Shown: one piece after another, positions 8,004 to 16,142 of the stretch
How positions within the stretch are numbered: the first letter of the stretch is position 1
Layout of the letters: every line of letters starts with the position of its first letter
Source: Achromobacter denitrificans NBRC 15125
Lineage (GTDB): Bacteria > Pseudomonadota > Gammaproteobacteria > Burkholderiales > Burkholderiaceae_B
DNA length: 64,000 nt
Direction of reading: 5' to 3'
Assembly (NCBI RefSeq): GCF_001571365.1
Contig: NZ_BCTQ01000031.1
Location: 1-64,000 of the forward strand
Position numbers and translations under genes: made by a program
Notes under the pieces: model-generated
Databases searched by the model: none
What the model saw: the letters and a program-made list of their open reading frames with translations, nothing else
What the model was told of the DNA's origin: nothing

Positions 8004-8615
8004 TCATCGCCACGGCACCTTCCGGTTCAGGTGGTGGCGCGCATACAGATCCGTGCCCATGCCCGCGATCTGCCCGTCGATCAAGGCCTCGAACGGTTGC
8101 AGCAGCGCATCGAAATTGCGCGGCGCCTCGATGGCGTTCAAAGCGTGCGTCACCGCCTCGATCGTGGACAGCGCGCCCGGTATGTCGGCATGACGCACGC
8201 GGTAGCGCGTGGACAACCCGGCGGGCAGCATCACGCGCGGCAAGGCGGCAAGCGCGGGATTGATGTGCAGCAGCTTGCGCGCATGCCCCCAGGTTCCATC
8301 CGGCACGATCAGTTGTACGGGCATGCCCAGGTCCCGCCCGTAGCCGGGCGACAGCACCTCGGCGCCCTCGCCCGGAAACAGCAGGCGCGGCGCGTGGCCG
8401 GGCGCCGCCCAGTCCGCTTCCGCGAAACGCTCGCCCACCACGCGGCGCGCGCCGGCCAGCCCCAGCACGGCCAGGCGCGCCGTATTCAAGGCATGGCGCG
8501 CCTCGCTCGGATGCTGGAGCACCACGACGCGGGTACGGCAGGACAGCGAGGGGATCAGCGCGCACAGGCAGTGCGATCGAGGGCGCAGACAGCGCGTGCA
8601 AAGGGAGCGGGACAT
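8004..8615 (-). CDS. DTW-domain protein, probable tRNA-uridine aminocarboxypropyltransferase (TapT/TuaA family)
   Basis: A 203-residue DTW-domain enzyme. Family members transfer the 3-amino-3-carboxypropyl group of SAM to uridine in tRNA (acp3U47 in bacteria). The N-terminus has a Cys-rich zinc-ribbon-like motif CTRCLRPRSHCLC. The signature is seen as PDGTWGHARKLLHINPAL (DGTW instead of a strict DTW), and a late SxIEAV-type segment follows. The gene lies between, and opposite in direction to, two identical tRNA-Leu genes, which suits a tRNA-modifying role but may be coincidental. Activity is inferred from the family. Confidence 0.85.
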   Translation of the reverse strand: MSRSLCTRCLRPRSHCLCALIPSLSCRTRVVVLQHPSEARHALNTARLAVLGLAGARRVVGERFAEADWAAPGHAPRLLFPGEGAEVLSPGYGRDLGMPVQLIVPDGTWGHARKLLHINPALAALPRVMLPAGLSTRYRVRHADIPGALSTIEAVTHALNAIEAPRNFDALLQPFEALIDGQIAGMGTDLYARHHLNRKVPWR

Positions 8616-8696
8616 GGGGCGACACTATATCGAAAGTCGCAAACGACCCTCGCGCCAAAAAAAAACCAAAAAAAAGTGAAAAAAACGCCACACGAC

Positions 8697-8725
8697 TTGC
8701 ACACCTCTAAAAAAGTGTGCATAAT
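8697..8725 (+). promoter_or_regulatory. Promoter of tRNA-Leu copy 2
   Basis: TTGCAC (8697-8702), 17 bp, CATAAT (8720-8725): a near-consensus sigma-70 promoter about 60 bp upstream of the tRNA. The preceding A-rich tract (8656-8685) could act as an UP element. Confidence 0.7.
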
Positions 8726-8787
8726 CTCATTCCTCTGCTGCTGAACAAGAAACGACGCGAAAGCGAAGCGACAAGTGAAGCGACAGC

Positions 8788-8872
8788 GCCCAGGTGGCGG
8801 AATTGGTAGACGCGCATGGTTCAGGTCCATGTGCCGCAAGGTGTGGAGGTTCGAGTCCTCTCCTGGGCACCA
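8788..8872 (+). tRNA. tRNA-Leu (anticodon CAG), copy 2
   Basis: Identical over 85 nt to the copy at 7790-7874, with encoded CCA. The flanks differ, so the duplication covers only the tRNA itself or is old. Confidence 0.95.
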
Positions 8873-8912
8873 ATTATTACATCACGAGGTACCTGCGTGA
8901 TGCGCCAAAAAA

Positions 8913-8946
8913 ACCCCGAACGCGTAAGCGTCCGGGGTTTTTTCTT
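8913..8946 (+). terminator. Terminator after tRNA-Leu copy 2
   Basis: The hairpin ACCCCG..CGC / GCG..CGGGGT is followed by a run of T residues (8938-8944). An A-run on the 5' side would also let it work for the opposing acetyltransferase gene. Confidence 0.85.
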
Positions 8947-8989
8947 TGTTTCGCGCTTTTGCCGGGGCCGCGGGCCCGGCAGCCGCGCC

Positions 8990-9433
8990 CTACTTCAGCG
9001 TGCGCGTCATCACGACGTGCGGAATGCCGGCCTCGACGAACTCGTCGCCTTCCACCGTGAATCCGTGCGCCTTGTAGAAACCCGCCGCATGCGTCTGCGC
9101 GTGCAGCACCAGCATGCGATGGCCGTCGCCATGCCCCTGTTCGATCAGCGCATCCAGCAACTGGCCGCCCACGCCCATCCCGCGGGCGCGCTTGTGGACC
9201 GCCATCCGGCCGATATGGCCATCGGGCAACAGCCGCCCCGTTCCCATCGGCGCGCCGTCGGGCCCGTAGGCCACGGCGTGCACCGACACCGCGTCGTCGT
9301 CGTCCAGCTCGACTTCGGGCGGCACCTTCTGTTCGACCACGAACACCTCGTGGCGCACCGAATAGGCGTCGTCGCGCAAGCGATCCCAGGTTCCCAGGGC
9401 GATACGCACCGTGGCTTGTTTATTGGTCGACAT
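8990..9433 (-). CDS. GNAT-family N-acetyltransferase (ElaA-like)
   Basis: A 147-residue GNAT acetyltransferase. The acyl-CoA-binding core is seen as IGRMAVHKRARGMGVGGQLL (motif A with R-x-x-G-x-G), preceded by VRHEVFVVEQKVP, typical of the ElaA/YjcF branch, and followed by FYKAHGF in motif B. The start giving MSTNKQA is preceded by GAGGG at suitable spacing; a longer in-frame extension would run into the repeat element at 9525 and is unlikely. The substrate is unknown. Confidence 0.85.
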   Translation of the reverse strand: MSTNKQATVRIALGTWDRLRDDAYSVRHEVFVVEQKVPPEVELDDDDAVSVHAVAYGPDGAPMGTGRLLPDGHIGRMAVHKRARGMGVGGQLLDALIEQGHGDGHRMLVLHAQTHAAGFYKAHGFTVEGDEFVEAGIPHVVMTRTLK

Positions 9434-9524
9434 GTCCATCCCTCGCGTGCAGCAAATGAATAAAAGAATCCTACGCCGCATTTTCGCAGGGATGAAGGCG
9501 ACCCAAAAGGGGGTACGATCGCGG

Positions 9525-9796
9525 CTAGGGCCTGTTAACACTAAAAGGAGCCTCGCATGAGTACCCCAATGGGCGGCTATCAAGGCGCGAAGCGCAGTCG
9601 TGGCGGGACCACGGCGAGCATTCGCAACGCAGAGAGCCGCCCATTGGGGTACTCACCCTTCGGGCAGGCCCGTAATCGGGCGCCTGGCGTCGTTGCAGCC
9701 ACTTTGCGTGGCACAGCCACGCGGCAGTGTCTGCGCCTAGCCAAGCCCCCGATTACGGGCCTGTGCGAGGCTCCTTTTAGTGTTAACAGGCCCTAG
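9525..9796. mobile_element. 272-bp non-coding inverted-repeat element with branched fold (MITE-like)
   Basis: The ends are perfect 33-bp inverted repeats (9525-9557 and 9764-9796) beginning CTAGGGCCTGTTAACA. CTAG is palindromic, so it may be a 4-bp target duplication or part of the arm. Inside, with no unpaired bases at the junction, is a perfect 21-bp stem (9558-9578 with 9635-9655), a mini-hairpin CCCTTCGGG (9656-9664) and a perfect 16-bp stem (9665-9680 with 9748-9763). The loops carry further hairpins such as GCGTGGC-ACA-GCCACGC. No transposase is encoded. Terminal repeats and CTAG suggest a miniature element mobilised by an IS in trans, perhaps of an IS5-like type; the family is a guess. 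Confidence 0.8.
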
Positions 9797-9818
9797 TCCA
9801 AGCCGACCCTGTCCCGAC

Positions 9819-10712
9819 ATGCCGCCTGCCGCTCCCCCCGCGTGGCTGAAAGCCGCGCCCGCGCTTTTCCTGCTTCTCTGGTCCAGTGGTTTCGTCGTGC
9901 TCAAGGTCGGGCTGGCCTACGCCGACCCCATGACGTTCCTGGCCTTGCGCTATGCCTGCGTGGTAGTGCTGCTGACGCCCGTGCTCCTGCTGCTGCGTCC
10001 GCCGATGCCGCGCGGCGCGGCCGCCTGGGGCCACCTGGCCATGGTCGGCCTGCTGTTGCAGGCAGGCTACTTCTGCTTCACCTACCTGTCGCTCAAGCAA
10101 GGCATGTCGGCAGGCGGCATTGCGCTGATCACCTCGCTGCAACCCATCCTGATCGGACTGCTGGCCCCGGCGATCGCGCACGAGCAGGTCGATGCCCGGC
10201 GCTGGGCTGGCCTGGGCCTGGGCGTGTCGGGCGCCGCGCTGGTGATCGTGGCCAAGGCTTCGATCGACGTGCTGTCGCCCCTGGGCCTGCTGTTCGCGGT
10301 CGGCGCCCTGCTCTGCATCACTGGCGGCACGCTGTATGAAAAGCGCTTCGGCACGCAGACTCATCCGGTCGCCTCCAACATGGTCCAGTATGCCGTCGGC
10401 CTGGCCGTCACCGCCCCGCTGGCCTTCTGGCTGGAACCGATGCGCATCGAATGGACCGGCCCGCTGTGGGCGTCGCTGGCCTATCTCGTCGTGGGCAATT
10501 CGCTGGTGGCCATCACGCTGCTGCTCACCATGATCCGTCACGGCGAAGCCTCGCGCGTATCGGCCCTGTTCTTCCTGGTCCCGCCCTGCACGGCCGTGAT
10601 CGCGCTGGCGATCCTGGACGAGCCCATCCCCGCGCTGGCCTGGCCGGGCATGGCGCTGGCCGCGATCGGCATCCTGCTCGTCACCCGCGCCAAGCCGGCG
10701 GCGCCGCGCTAG
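9819..10712 (+). CDS. EamA-family (DMT) permease
   Basis: A 297-residue inner-membrane protein with ten predicted helices in two EamA repeats (about residues 10-140 and 150-290), usual for drug/metabolite exporters. The N-terminal helix contains LLLWSSGFVVLKVGL and the second repeat ends in LLVTRAKPAAPR. The ATG at 9819 (MPPAAPPAWLKAAP) is chosen because an earlier in-frame ATG lies inside the repeat element at 9525-9796. The cargo is unknown; amino acids or other metabolites are typical. It opens a run of four plus-strand transporter genes. Confidence 0.9.
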   Translation: MPPAAPPAWLKAAPALFLLLWSSGFVVLKVGLAYADPMTFLALRYACVVVLLTPVLLLLRPPMPRGAAAWGHLAMVGLLLQAGYFCFTYLSLKQGMSAGGIALITSLQPILIGLLAPAIAHEQVDARRWAGLGLGVSGAALVIVAKASIDVLSPLGLLFAVGALLCITGGTLYEKRFGTQTHPVASNMVQYAVGLAVTAPLAFWLEPMRIEWTGPLWASLAYLVVGNSLVAITLLLTMIRHGEASRVSALFFLVPPCTAVIALAILDEPIPALAWPGMALAAIGILLVTRAKPAAPR

Positions 10713-10739
10713 AATGACCGCCCTTCCGCCTCGCTATCC

Positions 10740-11684
10740 ATGAACGCCGTCATTACCGCCGCCCTGCCGGTCTTCGCCCTGATCCTGACCGGCTGGCTGG
10801 CCGCCCGCTGGCGCATCCTGGGGCCCGCCGCCACGGACGCGCTCAATCGCTACGTCGTCTACCTGTCGCTGCCCGCGCTGCTGTTTCGCGCCATGACGCA
10901 GGTGGACCTGGCGCGGGCCGCGCACTGGGGCTTCGTCGCCGCCTTCGCGGGCGGCATCGCCGCCACGTTCCTGGCGTCGTTCCTCGGGGCCCGGCGCACG
11001 CAGCGCGCGCTCACCGACCGCAGCATCCAGGGCCTGGCCGCGTCCTACGCCAACGCGGGCTACATGGGCATCCCGCTCTGCCTGGCGCTGTTCGGCGCGG
11101 AAAGCCTGGCGCCCGCCACGTTCACCACCCTGCTTACCGCCAGCGTCCTGTTCGGCTTCGCCATCGCGCTCATCGAATTCGACCGCCAGCAGGCGCCCAG
11201 CCTGCGCGCCACCCTGCTCAAGGTCGGGCGCGCGCTGATGCGCAATCCGTTGCTCGCCGCGCCGGTGCTGGGCCTGGCGTGGGCGTTCACCGGCGTGCCG
11301 GTGCCCGAAGGCCTGGATCGCTACGTGACCCTCCTGGGGGCGTCGGCCAGCCCGTGCGCGCTGGTGACGATCGGCCTGTTCCTCGCGCAGACCGAAACGT
11401 CCAGCTCCGGGCCGGGCGTGCTGCGCCTGGTGACGGGCAAGCTGCTGCTGCAGCCCGCCGTCACCGCGGTGCTGGCCTTCTATGTTTTCCCCATGCCGCC
11501 CATGTGGGCCTGGACCGCCGTGCTGATGAGCGCCCTGCCCATCGGCACCGGCCCTTTCATGCTGGCCGCCATGTACGGCCGCGACGCGCGGGTGACCTCG
11601 CGCGCCATCCTGGTCTCCACCGTGGCATCGGTGCTGACCGTCAGCCTGCTGGTCGCCTGGATCAGCGCGCACCCGCTCACCTGA
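10740..11684 (+). CDS. AEC (auxin efflux carrier) family transporter
   Basis: A 314-residue permease with about ten hydrophobic helices. The AEC fold is visible in the paired halves: [17 protein letters not shown] at the start, [17 protein letters not shown] in the middle of the first half (the conserved Asn/Gly crossover) and [16 protein letters not shown] in the second half. Bacterial members (MdcF/YfdV-like) carry dicarboxylates or related anions. It lies 10 bp upstream of arsB and 27 bp after the EamA gene, so co-transcription with arsB is likely. The substrate is not known. Confidence 0.9.
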   Translation: MNAVITAALPVFALILTGWLAARWRILGPAATDALNRYVVYLSLPALLFRAMTQVDLARAAHWGFVAAFAGGIAATFLASFLGARRTQRALTDRSIQGLAASYANAGYMGIPLCLALFGAESLAPATFTTLLTASVLFGFAIALIEFDRQQAPSLRATLLKVGRALMRNPLLAAPVLGLAWAFTGVPVPEGLDRYVTLLGASASPCALVTIGLFLAQTETSSSGPGVLRLVTGKLLLQPAVTAVLAFYVFPMPPMWAWTAVLMSALPIGTGPFMLAAMYGRDARVTSRAILVSTVASVLTVSLLVAWISAHPLT

Positions 11685-11694
11685 CCTCGCTTCC

Positions 11695-12975
11695 ATGCTG
11701 CTCGCCACCGCCATCTTCGTCCTCACCATCACGCTGGTCATCTGGCAGCCCAGGGGCCTGTCCATCGGCTGGAGCGCGGTGCTGGGAGCCGCGCTGGCGC
11801 TGGCCACGGGCGTGGTCCACCTGGCCGACATCGCCGACGTCTGGCGCATCGTGTGGAATGCCACCGCGACCTTCATCGCCATCATCGTCACCAGCCTGAT
11901 CCTGGACGAGGCCGGATTCTTCGAATGGTCGGCGCTGCACGTCGCGCGCTGGGGCGGGGGACGCGGCCGCCTGCTGTTCGTCCTGATCGTTCTGCTGGGC
12001 GCCGCCGTCTCCGCGCTGTTCGCCAACGACGGCGCGGCACTGATCCTCACGCCCATCGTCATGGAAATGCTGATGGCGCTGGGCTTCGGACCAGGCGCGT
12101 CGCTGGCCTTCGTGATGGCCGCGGGCTTCATCGCGGACACCGGCAGCATCGCGCTCATCGTGTCCAACCTGGTCAACATCGTCTCGGCCGACTTCTTCGG
12201 CATCGGCTTCGGCGAGTACGCCTCGGTGATGCTGCCGGTGAACCTGATGGCGGTGGCGTCCACCCTGGCGGTGCTGCTGCTGTTCTTCCACCGCAGCATC
12301 CCGCCGCGCTACGACGTGAGCCAGCTGCCCGCGCCGGCCTCGGCCATCCGCGACCTCACCACCTTCCGCGCCGGCTGGATCGTGCTGGGCCTGCTGCTGG
12401 CGGGCTTCTTCATCCTGGAGCCGCTGGGCATCCCCGTCAGCGCCATCGCCGCGGCGGGCGCGCTGGGCCTGCTGCTGATCGCCGGCCGGCAGCACATCGT
12501 CGGCACGCGGCGCATCATGCGCGAAGCGCCCTGGCACATCGTCATCTTCTCGCTGGGCATGTACCTGGTGGTGTACGGGCTGCGCAACGCCGGGCTGACC
12601 GCGCACCTGGCGCAGGTGCTGGACCGCTGCGCGGAATACGGCCTCTGGGGCGCGGCGCTGGGCACGGGCCTCATCACCGCCTTCCTGTCCTCCATCATGA
12701 ACAACCTGCCGACCGTGCTGGTGGGCGCGTTGTCGATTGCCGACACCAGCGCCACCGGCGCGGTGAAGGACGCGATGATCTACGCCAACATCATCGGCAG
12801 CGACCTGGGCCCCAAGATCACGCCCATCGGCAGCCTGGCGACGCTGCTCTGGCTGCACGTGCTGGCGCGCAAGGGCCTGCGCATCACCTGGGGCTACTAC
12901 TTCCGCGTCGGCATCGTGCTGACCCTGCCGGTGCTGCTGCTGACCCTGGCCGCCCTGGTGTGGCGGCTGCAATGA
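11695..12975 (+). CDS. arsB: Arsenite/antimonite efflux permease ArsB
   Basis: A 426-residue membrane pump extruding As(III)/Sb(III). Similarity to E. coli ArsB (429 residues) is close along the whole length: [12 protein letters not shown] start, [73 protein letters not shown] and WGYYFRVGI. About twelve helices are present. Unusually, no arsR, arsC or arsH lies nearby; the upstream partner is the AEC permease, 10 bp away. Regulation is therefore unclear. Confidence 0.95.
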   Translation: MLLATAIFVLTITLVIWQPRGLSIGWSAVLGAALALATGVVHLADIADVWRIVWNATATFIAIIVTSLILDEAGFFEWSALHVARWGGGRGRLLFVLIVLLGAAVSALFANDGAALILTPIVMEMLMALGFGPGASLAFVMAAGFIADTGSIALIVSNLVNIVSADFFGIGFGEYASVMLPVNLMAVASTLAVLLLFFHRSIPPRYDVSQLPAPASAIRDLTTFRAGWIVLGLLLAGFFILEPLGIPVSAIAAAGALGLLLIAGRQHIVGTRRIMREAPWHIVIFSLGMYLVVYGLRNAGLTAHLAQVLDRCAEYGLWGAALGTGLITAFLSSIMNNLPTVLVGALSIADTSATGAVKDAMIYANIIGSDLGPKITPIGSLATLLWLHVLARKGLRITWGYYFRVGIVLTLPVLLLTLAALVWRLQ

Positions 12976-13128
12976 CCTCGGCAAGCGCAACATATTACTT
13001 TTGGTTATTTAAAACTCAGGAATTGATGTTTTGAGAGATTTGCGGCCCGCCGTAGACTTTCAAGCATCCCACGGGTGCGTCCTCGCGCCCGTTTGCATTT
13101 TTACGCCTACCCCCTCCGGGACCCGCCC

Positions 13129-14355
13129 ATGAGCACCAACGCCTCGACCCTGCCCCTGCCCGCTACGGACCTGCCGCCGATCCGCATCAACCGCAAGCCG
13201 CTGTGGATTGCCCTGCTGCTGGTGCTGGCCGGCGCGCTGTACCTGAACCAGAGCGTCGGCTGGCGACAGGGCGCGCTGTGGGTCGTCGGCGCCCTGCTCG
13301 GCGTCACGCTCTACCACGCCTCCTTCGGCTTTACCCAGGCCTGGCGCGTCTTCGTGTCCGACCGCCGCGGCGCCGGCCTGCGGGCGCAGATGCTCATGCT
13401 GGGCGCCGGCGTGCTGCTGTTCTTCCCCTTCCTCGCCGCGGGCACGCTGTTCGGCCAGCCGGTCAGCGGCTTCGTGTCGCCGCCGGGCGTGTCCGTGGTG
13501 CTGGGCGCCTTCCTGTTCGGCATCGGCATGCAGCTGGGCGGCGGCTGCGCCTCGGGCACGCTGTTCGCGGTCGGCGGCGGCAATACGCGCATGCTGGTCA
13601 CGCTGCTGTTCTTCATCGTCGGCTCCGTGATCGCGACCGCCAACTTCGGCTGGTGGTCCAGCCTGCCCGCGCTCGCTCCCACCTCGCTCATCAAGACCTG
13701 GGGCCTGGCGCCCGCCCTCGTCGCGAACCTGGCCGTCTTTGCGCTGATCGCCTGGGCCGTCACGGTGCTGGAGAAGCGCCGCCACGGCCATGTGATCTCG
13801 TTCGCCGCGCGCACCGCGCGCCCGGCCTCCCTGCTGCAAGGCCCGTGGCCGCTGATCTGGGGCGGCGTGGCGCTGGTCGTGCTGAACTTCGTCACGCTGG
13901 CGCTGGCCGGCCGCCCCTGGGGCATCACGTCCGCCTTCGCGCTGTGGGGCGCCAAGGCGCTGGACGCCGTCGGCGGCGACGTGGCCACCTGGGCCTACTG
14001 GAGCAAGCAGCCCTCGCTGGCCGCGCCGCTGCGCCAGGACGTCACGACCGTCATGGACATCGGCCTGATGCTGGGCGCGCTTGCCGCCGCCAGCGCCGCC
14101 GGCAAGTTCGCGCCCGTCTGGAAGGTACCGGCCCGCTCGCTGGCCGGCGCGGTCATCGGCGGCCTGCTGCTGGGATACGGCGCCCGCCTCGCCTTCGGCT
14201 GCAACATCGGCGCCTACTTCAGCGGCATCCTGTCGGGCAGCCTGCACGCCTGGCTGTGGTTGCCGGCCGCCTTCGCGGGCAGCGCCCTGGGCGTGCGCCT
14301 GCGCCCCGCCTTCGGCCTCGCGGTCGAGAAGACGCCGCCGGCGTCCAGCTGCTGA
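13129..14355 (+). CDS. YeeE/YedE-family transporter (thiosulfate-type)
   Basis: A 408-residue membrane protein with two related halves, each with the conserved cysteine motif: GGGCASGTLF (about residue 140) and FGCNIGAYFSG (about 365). In YeeE these cysteines line the path for thiosulfate-like sulfur compounds. The ATG at 13129 (MSTNAST) is preferred over an upstream one. No TsuB/TusA partner gene is adjacent. The 150-bp leader (12976-13128) is AT-richer than its surroundings and probably holds the promoter. Import of a reduced sulfur compound is inferred from the family. Confidence 0.88.
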   Translation: MSTNASTLPLPATDLPPIRINRKPLWIALLLVLAGALYLNQSVGWRQGALWVVGALLGVTLYHASFGFTQAWRVFVSDRRGAGLRAQMLMLGAGVLLFFPFLAAGTLFGQPVSGFVSPPGVSVVLGAFLFGIGMQLGGGCASGTLFAVGGGNTRMLVTLLFFIVGSVIATANFGWWSSLPALAPTSLIKTWGLAPALVANLAVFALIAWAVTVLEKRRHGHVISFAARTARPASLLQGPWPLIWGGVALVVLNFVTLALAGRPWGITSAFALWGAKALDAVGGDVATWAYWSKQPSLAAPLRQDVTTVMDIGLMLGALAAASAAGKFAPVWKVPARSLAGAVIGGLLLGYGARLAFGCNIGAYFSGILSGSLHAWLWLPAAFAGSALGVRLRPAFGLAVEKTPPASSC

Positions 14356-14439
14356 GAAACAGTATTCCAGGAACGTCTCCCGGGCCCGGGGGACGGCCCC
14401 TGGTGTATGGTTGCTCCATCCCGAAATACGGAGATGGAC

Positions 14440-16134
14440 ATGAGCTGGATTTTCGGCCGCTATACGGCCTTTCTGTTGACCCTCGCGGGCGCGGCGATCA
14501 CCGCCGGCCTCGCCTACGCGAGTTCGCCCTGGTGGCTGTGGATCGCGGTGCCGCTGGCGCTGCTGGGCGCGCTGGGCGTGTATGACCTGATCCAGCCCCG
14601 CCACGCCATCCGGCGCAACTACCCGGTCCTGGGCAATCTGCGGTTCCTGTTCGAATTCATCCGCCCCGAGATCCGCCAGTACTTCCTCGAAGACGACACG
14701 CAGGCCGCGCCCTTCTCGCGCGCGCAGCGCTCCATCGTCTACCAGCGCGCCAAGCGCGAGATCGACAAGCGGCCGTTCGGCACCCAGGAAGACGTCTACG
14801 GCGACCGGTACGAGTGGATCAACCACTCCATGTCGCCTTCGCGCATCGACGACACCGACTTCCGCGTCACCGTGGGCGGCCCCGAATGCAAGCAGCCCTA
14901 CTCCATGTCGGCGTTCAACGTCTCGGCGATGAGCTTCGGCGCGCTCTCCGCCAACGCCGTCCTGGCCCTGAACGAAGGCGCCCGCCAGGGCAATTTCGCG
15001 CATGACACCGGCGAAGGCGGCATCAGCCGCTACCACCGCCAGCCCGGCGGCGGCCTGGTCTGGAACATCGGCTCGGGCTATTTCGGCTGCCGCGACGAGC
15101 ACGGCGCGTTCTCGGAGGAAGCCTTCGTCAAGAACGCCTGTACGCCGCAGGTCAAGATGATCGAGATCAAGCTGTCGCAGGGCGCGAAGCCCGGCCACGG
15201 CGGCATCCTGCCCGCCGGCAAGGTCACGCCCGAGATCGCCGAAGCGCGCGGCGTCGCCCCCTGGCAGGACTGCAACTCGCCGGCCACGCACTCGGCCTTC
15301 GATTCCCCGATCGGCCTGATGAAATTCGTGGCGCGCCTGCGCGAACTGTCCGGCGGCAAGCCGGTGGGCTTCAAGTTCTGCGTGGGCCATCCCTGGGAAT
15401 GGTTCGCCATCGTCAAGGCCATGCTGGAAACCGGCATCACGCCGGACTTCATCGTGGTCGACGGCGCCGAAGGCGGCACCGGCGCCGCGCCGGTGGAATT
15501 CGTCGACCACGTCGGCACGCCGCTGCGCGAAGCGCTGCGCCTGGTCCACAACACGCTGATCGGCGTGAACCTGCGCGACCGCATCAAGCTGGGCGCGTCG
15601 GGCAAGGTCATCACCGCCTTCGACATGGCCCGCGTGATGGCCATGGGCGCCGACTGGTGCAACGCCGCGCGCGGCTTCATGTTCGCCATCGGCTGCATCC
15701 AGGCGCAGGCCTGCCATACCGGCAAATGCCCCACCGGCGTCACCACGCAGGATCCCTTGCGCCAGCGCGCGCTGGTAGTGCCGGACAAGGCGCAGCGCGT
15801 GGCCAACTTCCATCGCAACACGCTGCACGCGCTGGCCGAGCTGCTCGCGGCCGCCGGCCTCACGCACCCCGACCAGCTTCGCCCCCACCATATCGCGCGG
15901 CGCATCTCGTCCAGCGAGATCCGGCTGCTGTCCGCGCTCTTTCCCGAGCTGGCGCCCGGCGAGCTGCTGCGCGGCGAATTCCGGCACCAGGTGTTCCGCG
16001 CGGGCTGGGCCATGGCGCAGGCCGGATCGTTCCAGCCGACCCACGACATCACCACCGCCCTGGCGCAGGAACACGCCGCCCAGGCCGCTCCGGGGCCGGG
16101 CCCAGGTCCGGCGCCCGCCGCCGGCCACGCCTGA
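14440..16134 (+). CDS. FMN-binding glutamate-synthase-family protein, membrane-anchored
   Basis: A 564-residue protein with two N-terminal membrane helices (about 5-45) and a glutamate-synthase central/FMN domain (about 110-520). Visible are GEGGISRYH, GAKPGHGGILPAGKV, the FMN/substrate loop VVDGAEGGTGAAP and the iron-sulfur cysteines in IGCIQAQACHTGKCPTG (C-x5-C-x4-C, as in GltB). The glutaminase domain and the GltD partner are absent, so it is not a complete GOGAT; the reaction of this stand-alone group is not established. GGAG lies 6 bases before the chosen ATG. It follows the YeeE gene by 84 bp. Confidence 0.88.
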   Translation: MSWIFGRYTAFLLTLAGAAITAGLAYASSPWWLWIAVPLALLGALGVYDLIQPRHAIRRNYPVLGNLRFLFEFIRPEIRQYFLEDDTQAAPFSRAQRSIVYQRAKREIDKRPFGTQEDVYGDRYEWINHSMSPSRIDDTDFRVTVGGPECKQPYSMSAFNVSAMSFGALSANAVLALNEGARQGNFAHDTGEGGISRYHRQPGGGLVWNIGSGYFGCRDEHGAFSEEAFVKNACTPQVKMIEIKLSQGAKPGHGGILPAGKVTPEIAEARGVAPWQDCNSPATHSAFDSPIGLMKFVARLRELSGGKPVGFKFCVGHPWEWFAIVKAMLETGITPDFIVVDGAEGGTGAAPVEFVDHVGTPLREALRLVHNTLIGVNLRDRIKLGASGKVITAFDMARVMAMGADWCNAARGFMFAIGCIQAQACHTGKCPTGVTTQDPLRQRALVVPDKAQRVANFHRNTLHALAELLAAAGLTHPDQLRPHHIARRISSSEIRLLSALFPELAPGELLRGEFRHQVFRAGWAMAQAGSFQPTHDITTALAQEHAAQAAPGPGPGPAPAAGHA

Positions 16135-16142
16135 GCGCGCTG

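Noticed and set aside
9557..9796. 79-codon open frame inside the inverted-repeat element
   Set aside because: It lies wholly in paired arms and loops of the element; the sequence is set by the repeats, so a protein is not supported.
9525..9796. Complete insertion sequence
   Set aside because: The 272-bp length and lack of any transposase frame exclude an autonomous IS.
13060..16128. 1022-codon minus-strand open frame
   Set aside because: It covers YeeE and the FMN glutamate-synthase-like gene in the opposite strand; composition is Gln/Arg/Gly/Asp-biased as expected for antisense of high-GC genes, with no domain.
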